Shown: positions 7,443-16,322, counted from the stretch's first letter. The stretch is 64,000 bases of DNA from Bacteroidales bacterium (GCA_022865305.1 JALHSP010000062.1:1-64000); one strand, 5' to 3'. The notes: generated by a model not told the origin, from the letters alone. A program made the numbers and translations.

Positions 7443-8645
7443 ATGAAAGCATTCATCCGGATTGTGCTGGCACTGTTGTTATTTTCAGGTTGCAGTGATA
7501 GTGAGGAAAAGCTTATAAAAAAGGCTGATAAATTACATGAGGATATCCTTACGGTTGACACACATTGTGATACTCCGATGGAAATTGTAGAAACCGGATT
7601 CGACCTTGGAATAAAGCATGATGAAGGTTGTGTCGATTTTCCCCGAATGGCTGAAGGAGGTCTTAATTGTGAATTCTTTGCAGTATTTATTGGCCAGGGA
7701 CCAAGAAATGATTCAGCATACAACCAGGTACATCAGGAAGCACTCAGAGTATTCAATTCAATTCATAAAAACGTTGATAAGAATTCAACAATGGCAGAAA
7801 TAGTTTACTCTCCTGACGATGCTTACCGGGTGAAAAAGAATGGAAAAATTGCAGCATTCATCGGAGTTGAAAACGGGTATCCAATCGGTAAAGATATTAC
7901 CAGGATAAAACAATTCTATGATCTGGGTGCAAGATATATAACTCTTTGTCACTCAGGCAATAATGATATTTGTGATTCTTCTTCCGATCCGAAAGGTCCT
8001 GAACATAACGGACTTTCTGCTTTTGGAACAGAGGTTGTAAAGGAGATGAACCGTATAGGAATGATGATTGATGTTTCACATATGTCTGACAAGGCATTCT
8101 ATGATATTATTAAAACATCCGGAGCTCCTGTTATTGCATCGCATTCATCCTGCAGGGCATTATGCTCGAGCCCGAGAAACCTTACAGACGATATGCTGCT
8201 TTCCCTTAAATCAAACCGGGGAGTAATTCAGATATGCATCCTGAGCAGCTATATCAAGACGCCGGAACCAAATCCTGAGCTGGAAAATAAGATGAAAGAG
8301 ATAAGGGATAAGTATGGTGATCAAAAAGCTCTTTCTGATGAGCAGAGAAAGAGCATGCGGGAAGAAATCCGGGAAATCCGGAACAAGTACAGGAAACTAG
8401 CTACAGTAGCCGATGTCGTTGACCATATCGACCATGTTGTCCAGGTAATCGGCATTGACTATGTCGGAATCGGGACAGATTTTGATGGAGGGGGAGGTGT
8501 TGATGGCTGCAGGTCAGTTGCGGAAATGAAAAATATAACCGTCGAATTATTAAAGCGGGGTTACTCAAAAACAGATATAGCTAAAATATGGGGTGGCAAT
8601 ACTATGAGAGTATTACGTGAAGTGCAGGAGCTTGCCTCTATTTAA
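7443..8645 (+). CDS. M19 (renal dipeptidase-like) membrane dipeptidase, lipoprotein
   Basis: 400 residues from the ATG at 7443, which opens a lipoprotein signal peptide (MKAFIRIVLALLLFSGC). The upstream in-frame ATG at 7323 is inside a terminator and is rejected. Metal-site signatures of family M19 are present: 'DTHCDTP' (His-x-Asp), 'GVENGYP' (Glu), 'IDVSHMSD' and 'IASHSS' (His), and 'IGTDFDGGGG' near the end. M19 enzymes cleave dipeptides with a binuclear zinc centre. As a lipoprotein it probably acts in the periplasm or at the outer membrane. An insert around 'SDEQRKSMREEIREIRNKY' is Lys/Glu/Arg-rich. Confidence 0.9.
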   Translation: MKAFIRIVLALLLFSGCSDSEEKLIKKADKLHEDILTVDTHCDTPMEIVETGFDLGIKHDEGCVDFPRMAEGGLNCEFFAVFIGQGPRNDSAYNQVHQEALRVFNSIHKNVDKNSTMAEIVYSPDDAYRVKKNGKIAAFIGVENGYPIGKDITRIKQFYDLGARYITLCHSGNNDICDSSSDPKGPEHNGLSAFGTEVVKEMNRIGMMIDVSHMSDKAFYDIIKTSGAPVIASHSSCRALCSSPRNLTDDMLLSLKSNRGVIQICILSSYIKTPEPNPELENKMKEIRDKYGDQKALSDEQRKSMREEIREIRNKYRKLATVADVVDHIDHVVQVIGIDYVGIGTDFDGGGGVDGCRSVAEMKNITVELLKRGYSKTDIAKIWGGNTMRVLREVQELASI

Positions 8646-8654
8646 ATCCTGCAC
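8622..8654. terminator. Possible bidirectional terminator between converging genes
   Basis: GTGCAGGA (8622-8629) and TCCTGCAC (8647-8654) form a perfect 8-bp stem spanning the end of the dipeptidase gene, with the convergent VOC gene ending at 8665. The loop is long (17 bases) and the T run is weak, so the call is tentative. Confidence 0.35.
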
Positions 8655-8664
8655 CTTGTACTTC

Positions 8665-9741
8665 TTATACTTTTACCCTCGAGAATCTAAGGGTCTTTAA
8701 AATCCAGTCTGGCAGCGGTTTAAAGGGATCTCTTTTCTTCAGATCCAGGTACCATCCGATCTTTTTCAGAACAGGAATTTTATGTGTCTCTACAAACTCT
8801 ATGAGTGTGCCATCAGGATCCTCGATATATGAAAAATGACCGGCTGCTTCTCCCATATCGAAGGCGGTTCCCTCGTGACTTTTTTTACTGTCAACAGTAA
8901 ATGGAAATCCTTTGTCTTCACAATATTCCTTCAATTTATCCATACCTCTCATATCATAACAGAGGTGGATAAATCCCGGATCACCCCATAGCCGTCCTTC
9001 ATAAATTTTTTTACCCGGATTATTTACCCTGCATAAAAGCTCGATTTCGCTCTGGCCCAGGATCCGGCTGAATGGTCCGGCAAAAGGTTCCGATCTTCTT
9101 AACAGTATCCTGCGGCATTCATACTCTCCCCCTGAAAGATTTGCCAGATCAGGGAATATTCCTGTTGAATCATAGACTACTTTATCATATCCAAGTATGT
9201 CAGAATAGACAACTCTTGACTTTTCAATATCCGTTACCCCGATTATTGCTCCGTATGTCCCCCCCGATATTTTATTCTCTTCCATAAACCAGCCGCCGGC
9301 TTCCACAATCTGAAATAAATTTCCGTATGGATCTTTCAGGAAGAATGTCGGTTTCCCTGAAGGATCTTCAGATGGGGCATTCAGAACATTGACGCCATTT
9401 TTCTGGAAGATATCATATGCAGCACTTAAATTTTTTGTTTTCATTTTGCAGGCTGCTATTCCCAGGTCGCCAATCCTTATTTCTTCTTTCTTTAGCAATG
9501 GTTCTCTCCCTTTATATTGCCATATTTCAAAACCTCCGCCACTCTGAAGGTTGAAAGCCAGGACAGCGTGCCTGCTCCTGGGTTCCCCACCTGTATAAGG
9601 AAGCATTAATTTTGCCTCGGCTTCCTCTTCAAATATCCTGCAATCCATTCCAAACCTTTGGATATACCATTTCCAGGCTTCTTCAAGGCTCACTACGCCG
9701 ATCCCCATTTGCTGGATGCCGCATAAAACATATTCTTTCAT
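8665..9741 (-). CDS. VOC-superfamily protein with two glyoxalase-type domains
   Basis: 358 residues containing two vicinal-oxygen-chelate units: about residues 8-150 (ending 'FFLKDPYGNLFQIVE') and about 165-325 (ending 'YIEDPDGTLIEFVET'). Both ends carry the Glu expected as metal ligand. The overall layout resembles 4-hydroxyphenylpyruvate dioxygenase-like or lactoylglutathione lyase-like proteins, but no substrate can be assigned. It is the third gene of a minus-strand group: acyltransferase, short-chain dehydrogenase, VOC protein. The shared arrangement hints at lipid or polyketide-like chemistry, which is only a guess. Confidence 0.8.
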   Translation of the reverse strand: MKEYVLCGIQQMGIGVVSLEEAWKWYIQRFGMDCRIFEEEAEAKLMLPYTGGEPRSRHAVLAFNLQSGGGFEIWQYKGREPLLKKEEIRIGDLGIAACKMKTKNLSAAYDIFQKNGVNVLNAPSEDPSGKPTFFLKDPYGNLFQIVEAGGWFMEENKISGGTYGAIIGVTDIEKSRVVYSDILGYDKVVYDSTGIFPDLANLSGGEYECRRILLRRSEPFAGPFSRILGQSEIELLCRVNNPGKKIYEGRLWGDPGFIHLCYDMRGMDKLKEYCEDKGFPFTVDSKKSHEGTAFDMGEAAGHFSYIEDPDGTLIEFVETHKIPVLKKIGWYLDLKKRDPFKPLPDWILKTLRFSRVKV

Positions 9742-9761
9742 TGGAAAATTATTAGGTTTAA

Positions 9762-10568
9762 CTATGTTGGTTTAACTTTATCTGCAATTCTGAAAAAGAG
9801 CCAGGGACAATACCTTCTTATATGAAGCAGTATTAATTCGCCCCTCCCGACAAGAATTTCCCTCTTGTTTCTTTTAATGCCTCTTATTATTATTCCGGCT
9901 GCCTTTTCGGGTGTTATCCCATTTGCCAGTCCTTCATCCATTTTTCCTTGTTCCTTACCCTTTGAATCCAGGGCATGAAATGAAATATTAGTCCTTACCC
10001 TGCCAGGAATGATGACGGAGGATCTGATATTGAATTGTTTGTTTTCCAGGTAAAGTGTTTCAAAAAATCCATGGAGTGCTTGTTTTGAAGCGGAATAAGC
10101 TGAACGAAGCGGAAATCCAAACCTTCCGGAAATACTGCTTGTTGCAAGAATATGTCCTGACCGCTGCCTGACCATATATGGCAATACTGCTTTGGTTAAA
10201 GCGATTGTCCCGAAATAATTGATTTCGAATATTTTACGATCAAGCCATAAAGGCATTTCATCAATCCTTGCTCTCTGGCTTATGCCACCTATATTGAGCA
10301 GGAAATCGATGTGTCCCAGTGAATCAATCTGTTGCCGGACAATCTCTTCAATTCCGGTGGTGTCAGAAAGATCAAAGGGTATGCATATTACATTCGATGA
10401 CTTTTCCCCGCAGGCAGCTTTAACCCTTTCCAGTCCCGGTAAATCATTTGATGAGGCCAGAACTTTAGCTCCCAGTTTAATAAATTCATATACAAGCGAT
10501 TCTCCGATACCTGATGATGCCCCGGTTATCCAGGCAACTTTATCCCTGAACAATTCAGATTTTCTCAT
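9762..10568 (-). CDS. Short-chain dehydrogenase/reductase (SDR)
   Basis: 268 residues with a Rossmann fold: 'GASSGIGES' for the nucleotide, catalytic Ser in 'SSISGRFGF', and 'YSASK' as the Tyr-x-x-x-Lys pair. The usual 'NNAG' motif is replaced by 'NIGG' (in 'LLNIGGISQRA'), which is uncommon. A basic C-terminal stretch suggests membrane contact, as in DltE/DHRS7-like SDRs. It starts 2 bp after the stop of the acyltransferase gene and ends 20 bp before the VOC gene, so the three form an operon. Substrate unknown. Confidence 0.85.
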   Translation of the reverse strand: MRKSELFRDKVAWITGASSGIGESLVYEFIKLGAKVLASSNDLPGLERVKAACGEKSSNVICIPFDLSDTTGIEEIVRQQIDSLGHIDFLLNIGGISQRARIDEMPLWLDRKIFEINYFGTIALTKAVLPYMVRQRSGHILATSSISGRFGFPLRSAYSASKQALHGFFETLYLENKQFNIRSSVIIPGRVRTNISFHALDSKGKEQGKMDEGLANGITPEKAAGIIIRGIKRNKREILVGRGELILLHIRRYCPWLFFRIADKVKPT

Positions 10569-10569
10569 A

Positions 10570-11898
10570 CTATATTCCTGAAATAAGATTTATTAATTCA
10601 TTGTGGTTATTTTTCAGAAGAATGAATTCTTCATCATTTTTCTTTATGTAATTTCTTATCCTGAATCCACCGATTATTCTTCTGAAAAGTATATTATAGT
10701 TCCAGGCAAAGATTCCTGTTACAGGAATAATAAGGAAGATAAGTATTGCCAGCCACCAGGGAGAGAAGATTATCAGGCAGATTATCAGGTATATTGGTAA
10801 GAAAATAAAGGCGAGTGCCAGCGAGATTCCAAACCGGATTGTGCTGTGAAACTGTAAATCCTTTATCTTCTTTATCTTGAATTCAGGTATAGCAAGAAAA
10901 GTAAGTGTAAAAATATTTCCGAAGATATAAACGGGTAAAGTGAAAATCAGGCCGGCAAGTCCTGCTGCAAGCCAGCCCAGCGGGTGTTTCTTTTTTTCAA
11001 GAAGCCTGTAACTTGTATTCAGTTTTTTGGCTTTTTCTTTTATCTGCAGACTAAGGGAACATATCTTTTTGTAAATGGGCAGATCTGTCATCTTAAGTCG
11101 ATTAAGTTTTTCGATTAAAATCCTGTCTCTGAATATCTTTGGGGATCTGACATCATCACTGTATTTGCCATTTATTATGCTTCTTAATTCATCGATAGCT
11201 TCATAATCCTCCTCCGATTCAATATGCACCATAACACTTTTCATTTCACCCGAGAGGCGGCTTCGCAATTCATTAAGGGCTCTTTCAGGGTTCTTTCTGT
11301 ACAGCTCAACGAAATCAGATACTTCTAAAGGTATTCCATAGACAACTGAAAGCACCTGCCTGAATCTTGTATAATTAGAGTATTCAATCCCCACCGGTAT
11401 GATCTTTATACTGAGTTTGAAGCCGGTTGCTTCATCTGCCTGGGAAGCAACTCTGCAGATACCTTTTTTAAGTTGTCTGAGTCTTCTGAATCCTGCATGA
11501 TCACCTTCGGGAAGTATTACCAGACCATTTTTGTTGTTAATTACATCGATGGTTTTAAGAAATACCTCATCATTGGCTTTAAGGCTGCTGAATCCGTCCC
11601 TGATCCTGTAAACGGGTAGAATTTTAAGAAAATATAATAAGGAAGCCATTACTTTTCTCTTAAAAATATCAGCACGAGCCAGAAATACAGGCTGTCCATT
11701 AGAGGTGAAAAGAACGGCAAGTGCATCCATAAGAGCATTCTGATGGTTAGGTGCATAAATAATGTGACTATCAGGATTTATATTTTCCCTGCCGAGGACA
11801 ATAATCTTCCTGTAGAAAATCTTATTATGCCAAATTCCGACGAAGTATTTCAATAATGCGTACCCTACCGAATACTTCTCAATATTATCCTTCCCCAT
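10570..11898 (-). CDS. Glycerolipid acyltransferase (PlsC/Gpt2-like)
   Basis: 442 residues. The acyltransferase block has 'APNHQNALMDA' (His-x5-Asp form of motif I, as in yeast Gpt2-type enzymes) and 'ILPEGDHAGFRRLRQLKKG' as the substrate-binding motif. The C-terminal third has membrane helices (around 'LGWLAAGLAGLIFTLPVYIF' and 'FLPIYLIICLIIF'). Such proteins transfer acyl chains to glycerol-3-phosphate or a related acceptor. First gene of the operon with the SDR and the VOC protein. The acceptor is not known. Confidence 0.8.
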   Translation of the reverse strand: MGKDNIEKYSVGYALLKYFVGIWHNKIFYRKIIVLGRENINPDSHIIYAPNHQNALMDALAVLFTSNGQPVFLARADIFKRKVMASLLYFLKILPVYRIRDGFSSLKANDEVFLKTIDVINNKNGLVILPEGDHAGFRRLRQLKKGICRVASQADEATGFKLSIKIIPVGIEYSNYTRFRQVLSVVYGIPLEVSDFVELYRKNPERALNELRSRLSGEMKSVMVHIESEEDYEAIDELRSIINGKYSDDVRSPKIFRDRILIEKLNRLKMTDLPIYKKICSLSLQIKEKAKKLNTSYRLLEKKKHPLGWLAAGLAGLIFTLPVYIFGNIFTLTFLAIPEFKIKKIKDLQFHSTIRFGISLALAFIFLPIYLIICLIIFSPWWLAILIFLIIPVTGIFAWNYNILFRRIIGGFRIRNYIKKNDEEFILLKNNHNELINLISGI

Positions 11899-12052
11899 TT
11901 AATGAAAGATCAGGTTGCAAAACCGGACCGGATAATAACCGACGGTTGTAACAGGTTGTTTGCAAGATAAAAAAAATGAAGCGCTGCCAAAATAATTCTT
12001 ATCAATTTAATAAGATTTTTTAAGAATTTTAAGACTTTATACTGATTTGTGC

Positions 12053-12445
12053 TTACTGGTAAATATCTTCTCTTAACCTGTTAATGTTTCTTCTTTCTTT
12101 TTTAGTCGGTCTGCCTGATCCTTTTTCCCTGTACCATGATCCATCCGATTGTTTTTGGACAAGTTTCATTTTTTCCTCCCCGGTTGTCAGATCATCAATA
12201 TAATTTGGAGCAAGTTTTGCTGAAACACGTTTCTCAACCGGCACTATCACTTTATACCTTAAAATGGCGGGCGGCTTTTTCACAGTGATGATCTCATTTT
12301 CCGCGACAATCCTTGATGCTTTAACCTCATGATCATTTATCAGAATTCTTCCTTTTCTGCAGGCCTCTGAAGCCATGCTCCTGGTCTTGAATATTCTGAC
12401 CGCCCAAAGATATTTATCAATCCGGATAGGTTTAATGCCAGTCAT
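12053..12445 (-). CDS. S4-domain RNA-binding protein (HslR/Hsp15-like)
   Basis: 130 residues starting with an S4 RNA-binding domain ('IRIDKYLWAVRIFKTRSMASEACRKG' split across residues 6-31; 'RILINDHEVKAS' next). A basic C-terminal tail ends the protein. This is the layout of the heat-shock protein Hsp15/RqcP family, which binds the 50S subunit carrying nascent chains. It follows pth on the same strand with a 37-bp gap, which fits a ribosome-rescue theme. The exact choice between Hsp15 and RqcP is not certain. Confidence 0.82.
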   Translation of the reverse strand: MTGIKPIRIDKYLWAVRIFKTRSMASEACRKGRILINDHEVKASRIVAENEIITVKKPPAILRYKVIVPVEKRVSAKLAPNYIDDLTTGEEKMKLVQKQSDGSWYREKGSGRPTKKERRNINRLREDIYQ

Positions 12446-12482
12446 TTACATCAGAGGTATCTAATAATAAGGGAAGTTAATT

Positions 12483-13085
12483 TTATGGATTGTTCTTATT
12501 CTTCCCGTCGGAGTGAATTTTCCCGGCTTTATTAAATTTGGTCATTGTCAGTTCGAGGCCGGAAGTGCCAAAAGACCGTATCATCTCAATCACGATAGAA
12601 ATTCTTTCATCAATAAATTTCTTTTCTTCATTATTCCATGTTCCGAGAACAAAATTTACCTGTGATCCTTTCCGAAAGCCATTCCCTATCCCGATTCTGA
12701 TCCTTGCATAATCATTTGTTGATAGGATTGCAGTGATATGGGCAAGTCCGTTATGCCCTCCGTCGCTTCCCCCTGGTCTCATCCTGATACTTCCCGGGGG
12801 AAGGGCAATATCGTCAACAATGACGAGCATATTTTCAATGGGTATTTTTTCCTTTCTTAGCCAGTATCTGACTGCATTGCCGCTAAGATTCATAAAGGTG
12901 GAAGGTTTAAGAAGAATAAATTCCCTGCCTTTATATTTTATTGAACAGACAGCACCGTAACGCCTGTCTGTAAAAAAAGTATCGGATGCTGATGCCATAG
13001 CATCCATTACAGAGAATCCTATATTGTGACGTGTATCTTTATACTCATCGCCGATATTCCCCAGGCCAACTATCAGATATTTCAT
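12483..13085 (-). CDS. pth: Peptidyl-tRNA hydrolase
   Basis: 200 residues; the family is about 190-200. The start 'MKYLIVGLGNIGDEYKDTRH' supplies the substrate Asn and the catalytic His; 'STFMNLSG' and 'MLVIVDDIALPPG' supply the other Asn and the Asp, and 'GGSDGGHNGL' is also conserved. It releases peptides from prematurely dropped peptidyl-tRNA. It lies 24 bp after rplY, in the common rplY-pth order, and is probably transcribed from the rplY promoter. Confidence 0.95.
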   Translation of the reverse strand: MKYLIVGLGNIGDEYKDTRHNIGFSVMDAMASASDTFFTDRRYGAVCSIKYKGREFILLKPSTFMNLSGNAVRYWLRKEKIPIENMLVIVDDIALPPGSIRMRPGGSDGGHNGLAHITAILSTNDYARIRIGIGNGFRKGSQVNFVLGTWNNEEKKFIDERISIVIEMIRSFGTSGLELTMTKFNKAGKIHSDGKNKNNP

Positions 13086-13109
13086 TGTGCCTGATTATTA
13101 GACAGGTGA

Positions 13110-13817
13110 TTAGGCTTTTTTCTCCTTCTCTTTCTCTTTCTCTTTTCCTTTCTCCTTCACTTTTCCTTTCTCATCAGCAGAAGCTTCAGCCGGTGTTACA
13201 GCACCTTCAGCGCCTTCAGCGGCAATTGCAGCTGCGGCTGCGGCTGCAGCTGCCTCTTCTTCTTCTTTCTGTATAACACGGGATGTAGCGATTGAAAGCA
13301 CAGTGGTAATTTTGGGATCGAGTAATTCTATCTTATCGAATGATAAATCTCCTACTTTTATTGAGTGGTGAAGCTTTACATCGGTAACATCTACAGTCAG
13401 AAATTCGGGAAGATCATTTGCCAGCCCTTTTACTTTCAGGTTTCTCTTTTTTACAATTAATTTGCCACCGGCCTTAACACCAACAGATTCGCCCGTGACC
13501 GTGACAGGGACATTGATCGTAACAGGTTTATTATCAAATATCTCGATGAAGTCGGCATGCAATATTTTGTCACTGACAGGGTGGAACTGAATATCCTGTA
13601 AAACGGCTTTATATTCTTTTCCTTCAAGATCGATTTTAACCAGATGAGCTTCGTGGGTATAAACAAGATTCTTAAAGCTGTTCTCATGGGCATGGAAATG
13701 GATGTTTTTTTCTTTCCCGTAAATAACACATGGAACATTTCCTTCTTTTCTGATCAGTTTGGTATTTTTCTTCCCCAGTTCTTTTCGGGGTTCTCCTTTA
13801 ATCTCAATCGTTTTCAT
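13110..13817 (-). CDS. rplY: 50S ribosomal protein bL25 (CTC form)
   Basis: 235 residues. The N-terminal part is a normal L25 domain ('EPRKELGKKNTKLIRKEGNV', 'VPCVIYG'), followed by the TL5/CTC-type beta domain. It binds 5S rRNA. The C-terminal 55 residues are low-complexity: a Glu/Ala run and then a Lys-Glu-Gly repeat (end 'KEKEKEKKA'), longer than usual. The matching DNA has short repeats and could slip. A clear promoter and a palindrome lie in the leader (13844-13934). The gene is followed by pth. Confidence 0.93.
   Translation of the reverse strand: MKTIEIKGEPRKELGKKNTKLIRKEGNVPCVIYGKEKNIHFHAHENSFKNLVYTHEAHLVKIDLEGKEYKAVLQDIQFHPVSDKILHADFIEIFDNKPVTINVPVTVTGESVGVKAGGKLIVKKRNLKVKGLANDLPEFLTVDVTDVKLHHSIKVGDLSFDKIELLDPKITTVLSIATSRVIQKEEEEAAAAAAAAAIAAEGAEGAVTPAEASADEKGKVKEKGKEKEKEKEKKA
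13115..13172. repeat. Low-complexity hexanucleotide-like run in the 3' end of rplY
   Basis: Imperfect repeats of TTCTCC/TTTCTC encode the Lys-Glu-rich end of bL25. A GC-rich trinucleotide run (13221-13268, GCTGCG/GCAGCT) upstream encodes the Ala stretch. Both are prone to replication slippage. They are coding and in frame. Confidence 0.6.
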
Positions 13818-13843
13818 TTATTTAATAGTTATTGTGCTACTCA

Positions 13844-13864
13844 AAGTTATCGTCGCGATAACTT
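13844..13864. promoter_or_regulatory. Perfect palindrome in the rplY leader
   Basis: AAGTTATCG-TCG-CGATAACTT is a perfect 9-bp inverted repeat with a 3-base centre. It lies about 27 bp before the rplY start and some 35-50 bases after the predicted transcription start. It is not followed by T residues on the minus strand. It could be an operator or an mRNA hairpin controlling bL25; neither is shown. Confidence 0.5.
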
Positions 13865-13903
13865 CCCATTACACGAACGACATTGTTTTTAAAAACAGGA
13901 CTG

Positions 13904-13934
13904 CAAATATATGACAAAGGAATCAGAATACAAA
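13904..13934 (-). promoter_or_regulatory. Bacteroidetes-type promoter for rplY-pth
   Basis: On the minus strand the sequence reads TTTG-N19-TATATTTG, an exact match to the Bacteroidetes housekeeping consensus. The -33 element overlaps the 3' end of prs. The start point would be near 13897, giving a leader of about 80 bases that contains the palindrome at 13844-13864. Confidence 0.7.
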
Positions 13935-14861
13935 ATTTGTACTGATTGACTGATTTGAATTTACTGCCAGTATGGTTGTTGCGAAAATCTCGGCTATTGA
14001 AAGGACTTTTATTTTTTCGGAATTATTTATTAAAGGTACAGAGTCAGTAACAACAAGCTCCTCGATGGCAGAATTATTAATACGTTCCACGGAATTTCCT
14101 GAAAGAATAGGGTGAGTGGCAAAAGCTCTTATACTTTTTGCACCCTTTTCCTTCATCATGTCAGCTGCCAGGACAAGTGTACCGGCAGTATCAACCATAT
14201 CATCGATGATAACCACATTTCTGCCTTCAACTTCACCTATTACTGACATTTCCTCAATTACATTCGGTTTTTTACGAAGCTTATAGCATAATACCATTTC
14301 CGATTGGAGATGACGCGAATAGGCATTAGCTCTTTTTGAACCACCCATGTCGGGTGCTGAAACAGTAAGATTACCAAGCTTAAGGTTTTCAATATATGGA
14401 GCAAATATTGCCGAACCGAAAAGATGATCAACAGGAACATTAAAGAATCCCTGTATCTGATCGGCATGAAGGTCCATGGTAATTATCCTGTCTACTCCGG
14501 CAGTACTCAGAAGATCAGCTGACAGCTTGGAGCCGATTGACACTCTGGGGCGATCCTTGCGGTCCTGCCGGGCAAAACCATAATAGGGGATAACAGCGAT
14601 AACTTTATATGCGGAAGCCCTTTTCGCAGCATCAATCATCAATAACAACTCAAAAAGATTGTCAGCAGGAGGGTTTGTTGACTGAATGATAAAAACCATA
14701 TCACCCCGGACTGATTCATCAAAACATGGCTGAAATTCACCATCGCTGAATTCAGTTACCGAACTTTTCCCGAGCTCAACTCCCAGCTCACCTGTAATCT
14801 TTAATGCCAGTTGTCTGGAAGATCTGCAGGAAAAGATTTTCATGGGTGCTTTTCCGTACAT
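13923..14861 (-). CDS. prs: Ribose-phosphate pyrophosphokinase
   Basis: 312 residues, the normal length for this enzyme, which makes PRPP from ribose-5-phosphate and ATP. Motifs: 'YGFARQDRKDRPRVSIGSK', 'TMDLHADQIQGFF', and the PRPP loop 'VVIIDDMVDTAGTL'. An ATG at 14843 (MKIFSCRSSRQ) is an alternative start. It is followed on the same strand by the rplY promoter, so the genes are adjacent but probably not one transcript only. Confidence 0.95.
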   Translation of the reverse strand: MYGKAPMKIFSCRSSRQLALKITGELGVELGKSSVTEFSDGEFQPCFDESVRGDMVFIIQSTNPPADNLFELLLMIDAAKRASAYKVIAVIPYYGFARQDRKDRPRVSIGSKLSADLLSTAGVDRIITMDLHADQIQGFFNVPVDHLFGSAIFAPYIENLKLGNLTVSAPDMGGSKRANAYSRHLQSEMVLCYKLRKKPNVIEEMSVIGEVEGRNVVIIDDMVDTAGTLVLAADMMKEKGAKSIRAFATHPILSGNSVERINNSAIEELVVTDSVPLINNSEKIKVLSIAEIFATTILAVNSNQSISTNFVF

Positions 14862-14928
14862 TTATTTATTATAAAGTTGTTATTAACCTTTTAACTGTAG
14901 ATTACAAAATTAACCATTCCTTATAATT

Positions 14929-15537
14929 TCAGAGATCATTTGATAAATTGTTGATAGATTCTTCAATGTATTTCAGAATTTCTTCTCTGCCTGTTCTCTT
15001 TGGTACTGATGAAATGAAAGTGACTGGTAATATTTCCCAGTTTTTAAGCATCTCCTTATTGTACTTATTTATCGAATTAATAAGAGCGGAGGGGCTTAAT
15101 TTATCGCTTTTGGTAAAAACCCTCGCAAATGGTACCTGGGTCACCCCCAGGAATTCCATGAATTCAATATCCGATTTCTGCGGTGCAATTCTTGAATCAA
15201 GAAGTACGAAGAGTGATACCAGATTTTTTCTTTTCTTTATGTAATCATATACTGCTTTTATCCATCCTTCTCGTAATCTGGCAGATACTTTTGCGTAACC
15301 ATAACCGGGAAGATCCACCAGGTACCAGCTTTCATTTATCAGAAAATGATTAATTGTCCTTGTCTTTCCCGGATGACCTGAAGTTTTTGCCAGCTTCGAC
15401 CATCCGGTCAACATGTTGATAAGCGATGATTTACCAACATTTGATCTTCCGATAAATCCGAATTCAGGCTTTGAGGAAGCAGGACATTGTTTTAGTGAAG
15501 TACTGCTTTTTATGAAGCAAGCTGAACGGATTATCAT
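14929..15537 (-). CDS. engB: Ribosome-biogenesis GTPase EngB/YsxC
   Basis: 202 residues with all GTPase motifs in order: G1 'GRSNVGKSSL', G2 Thr in 'PGKTRTINHF', G3 'DLPGYGYAKV', G4 'TKSDKL', G5 'ISSVP'. The family acts in late assembly of the 50S subunit. The gene ends 67 bp before prs. Confidence 0.95.
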   Translation of the reverse strand: MIIRSACFIKSSTSLKQCPASSKPEFGFIGRSNVGKSSLINMLTGWSKLAKTSGHPGKTRTINHFLINESWYLVDLPGYGYAKVSARLREGWIKAVYDYIKKRKNLVSLFVLLDSRIAPQKSDIEFMEFLGVTQVPFARVFTKSDKLSPSALINSINKYNKEMLKNWEILPVTFISSVPKRTGREEILKYIEESINNLSNDL

Positions 15538-15546
15538 TATTATCAG

Positions 15547-16317
15547 CTAATTAAGGTCATTATAAGGCAGCTCTATCTTTTTGTAGATCAAAAGCCTGTT
15601 GGCGTGTAATGTTGTGGTTTCTCCAATTACTCCTACATAGGCGGGCTTCGTTGATCCTGTCTTTCTGAGGGTAAGGGTACCTATCCCATCCATGGTGTTA
15701 ATGGGTTTACACCTGCTTGTATCAAAACGGCCATCCGTAAATTCACCCCGGTAAAACTTTCCCTTTTTCCCTTTATCTGATAACTCCAGACTTATCCTGT
15801 ATCTGCCTGTGGTATTATATTCATCACGGATATTGATCACGATTTCCGGATAACCACCAACCAGCTTGCCATTTTTTTCATATTCTTCCAGGAACGGAGT
15901 CCTCAATCCCTTGATATAACCGATTTTTGCCCTCAACTCTCCTGTCCTGTAGTATTGTTTCTGAATTCCGTCAATTGTATCATTTTTGAAAGGAGTGGAC
16001 CTGAATACCTGGCCAGCTTCATAATACCACTTTGCTGAGTCCTGTCTCATTCCATTCTCATACCAGAAAGTCTGGTGCAATTGCCCTCCCGCATAATAGG
16101 TTTTCGTTAATCCGTGCCGTACTCCGTTTTTAAAGGTAACCTCCTTTAAAAGACTTCCGTTACTCATGTATTGCTTGATTCCCGTATAACCCGTATCAGG
16201 CACGGAAATAGTTTCATTTTCAGTTTTGGAATCCTTTTTCCCGGATCCTTTACCTGTGCATCCTTCAATAATAATGAGAAACAAAACAAAAAGAAATGTT
16301 CCTGATAGTGATTTCAT
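15547..16317 (-). CDS. Lipoprotein with MORN-like (YwqK-type) repeats
   Basis: 256 residues with a lipoprotein signal peptide (lipobox around LIIIEGC, residue 20). The middle part has repeats of the form 'G…L..EVTFKNGVRHG', 'YYAGGQLHQTFWYENGM', 'YYEAGQVFRSTPFKND', 'YYRTGELRAKIGY', typical of MORN/YwqK repeats that often mediate protein or lipid contact. The C-terminal part is not recognised. It lies 5 bp after manA and 9 bp before engB, so the three are co-transcribed. Function unknown. Confidence 0.75.
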   Translation of the reverse strand: MKSLSGTFLFVLFLIIIEGCTGKGSGKKDSKTENETISVPDTGYTGIKQYMSNGSLLKEVTFKNGVRHGLTKTYYAGGQLHQTFWYENGMRQDSAKWYYEAGQVFRSTPFKNDTIDGIQKQYYRTGELRAKIGYIKGLRTPFLEEYEKNGKLVGGYPEIVINIRDEYNTTGRYRISLELSDKGKKGKFYRGEFTDGRFDTSRCKPINTMDGIGTLTLRKTGSTKPAYVGVIGETTTLHANRLLIYKKIELPYNDLN

Positions 16318-16322
16318 GGTGA

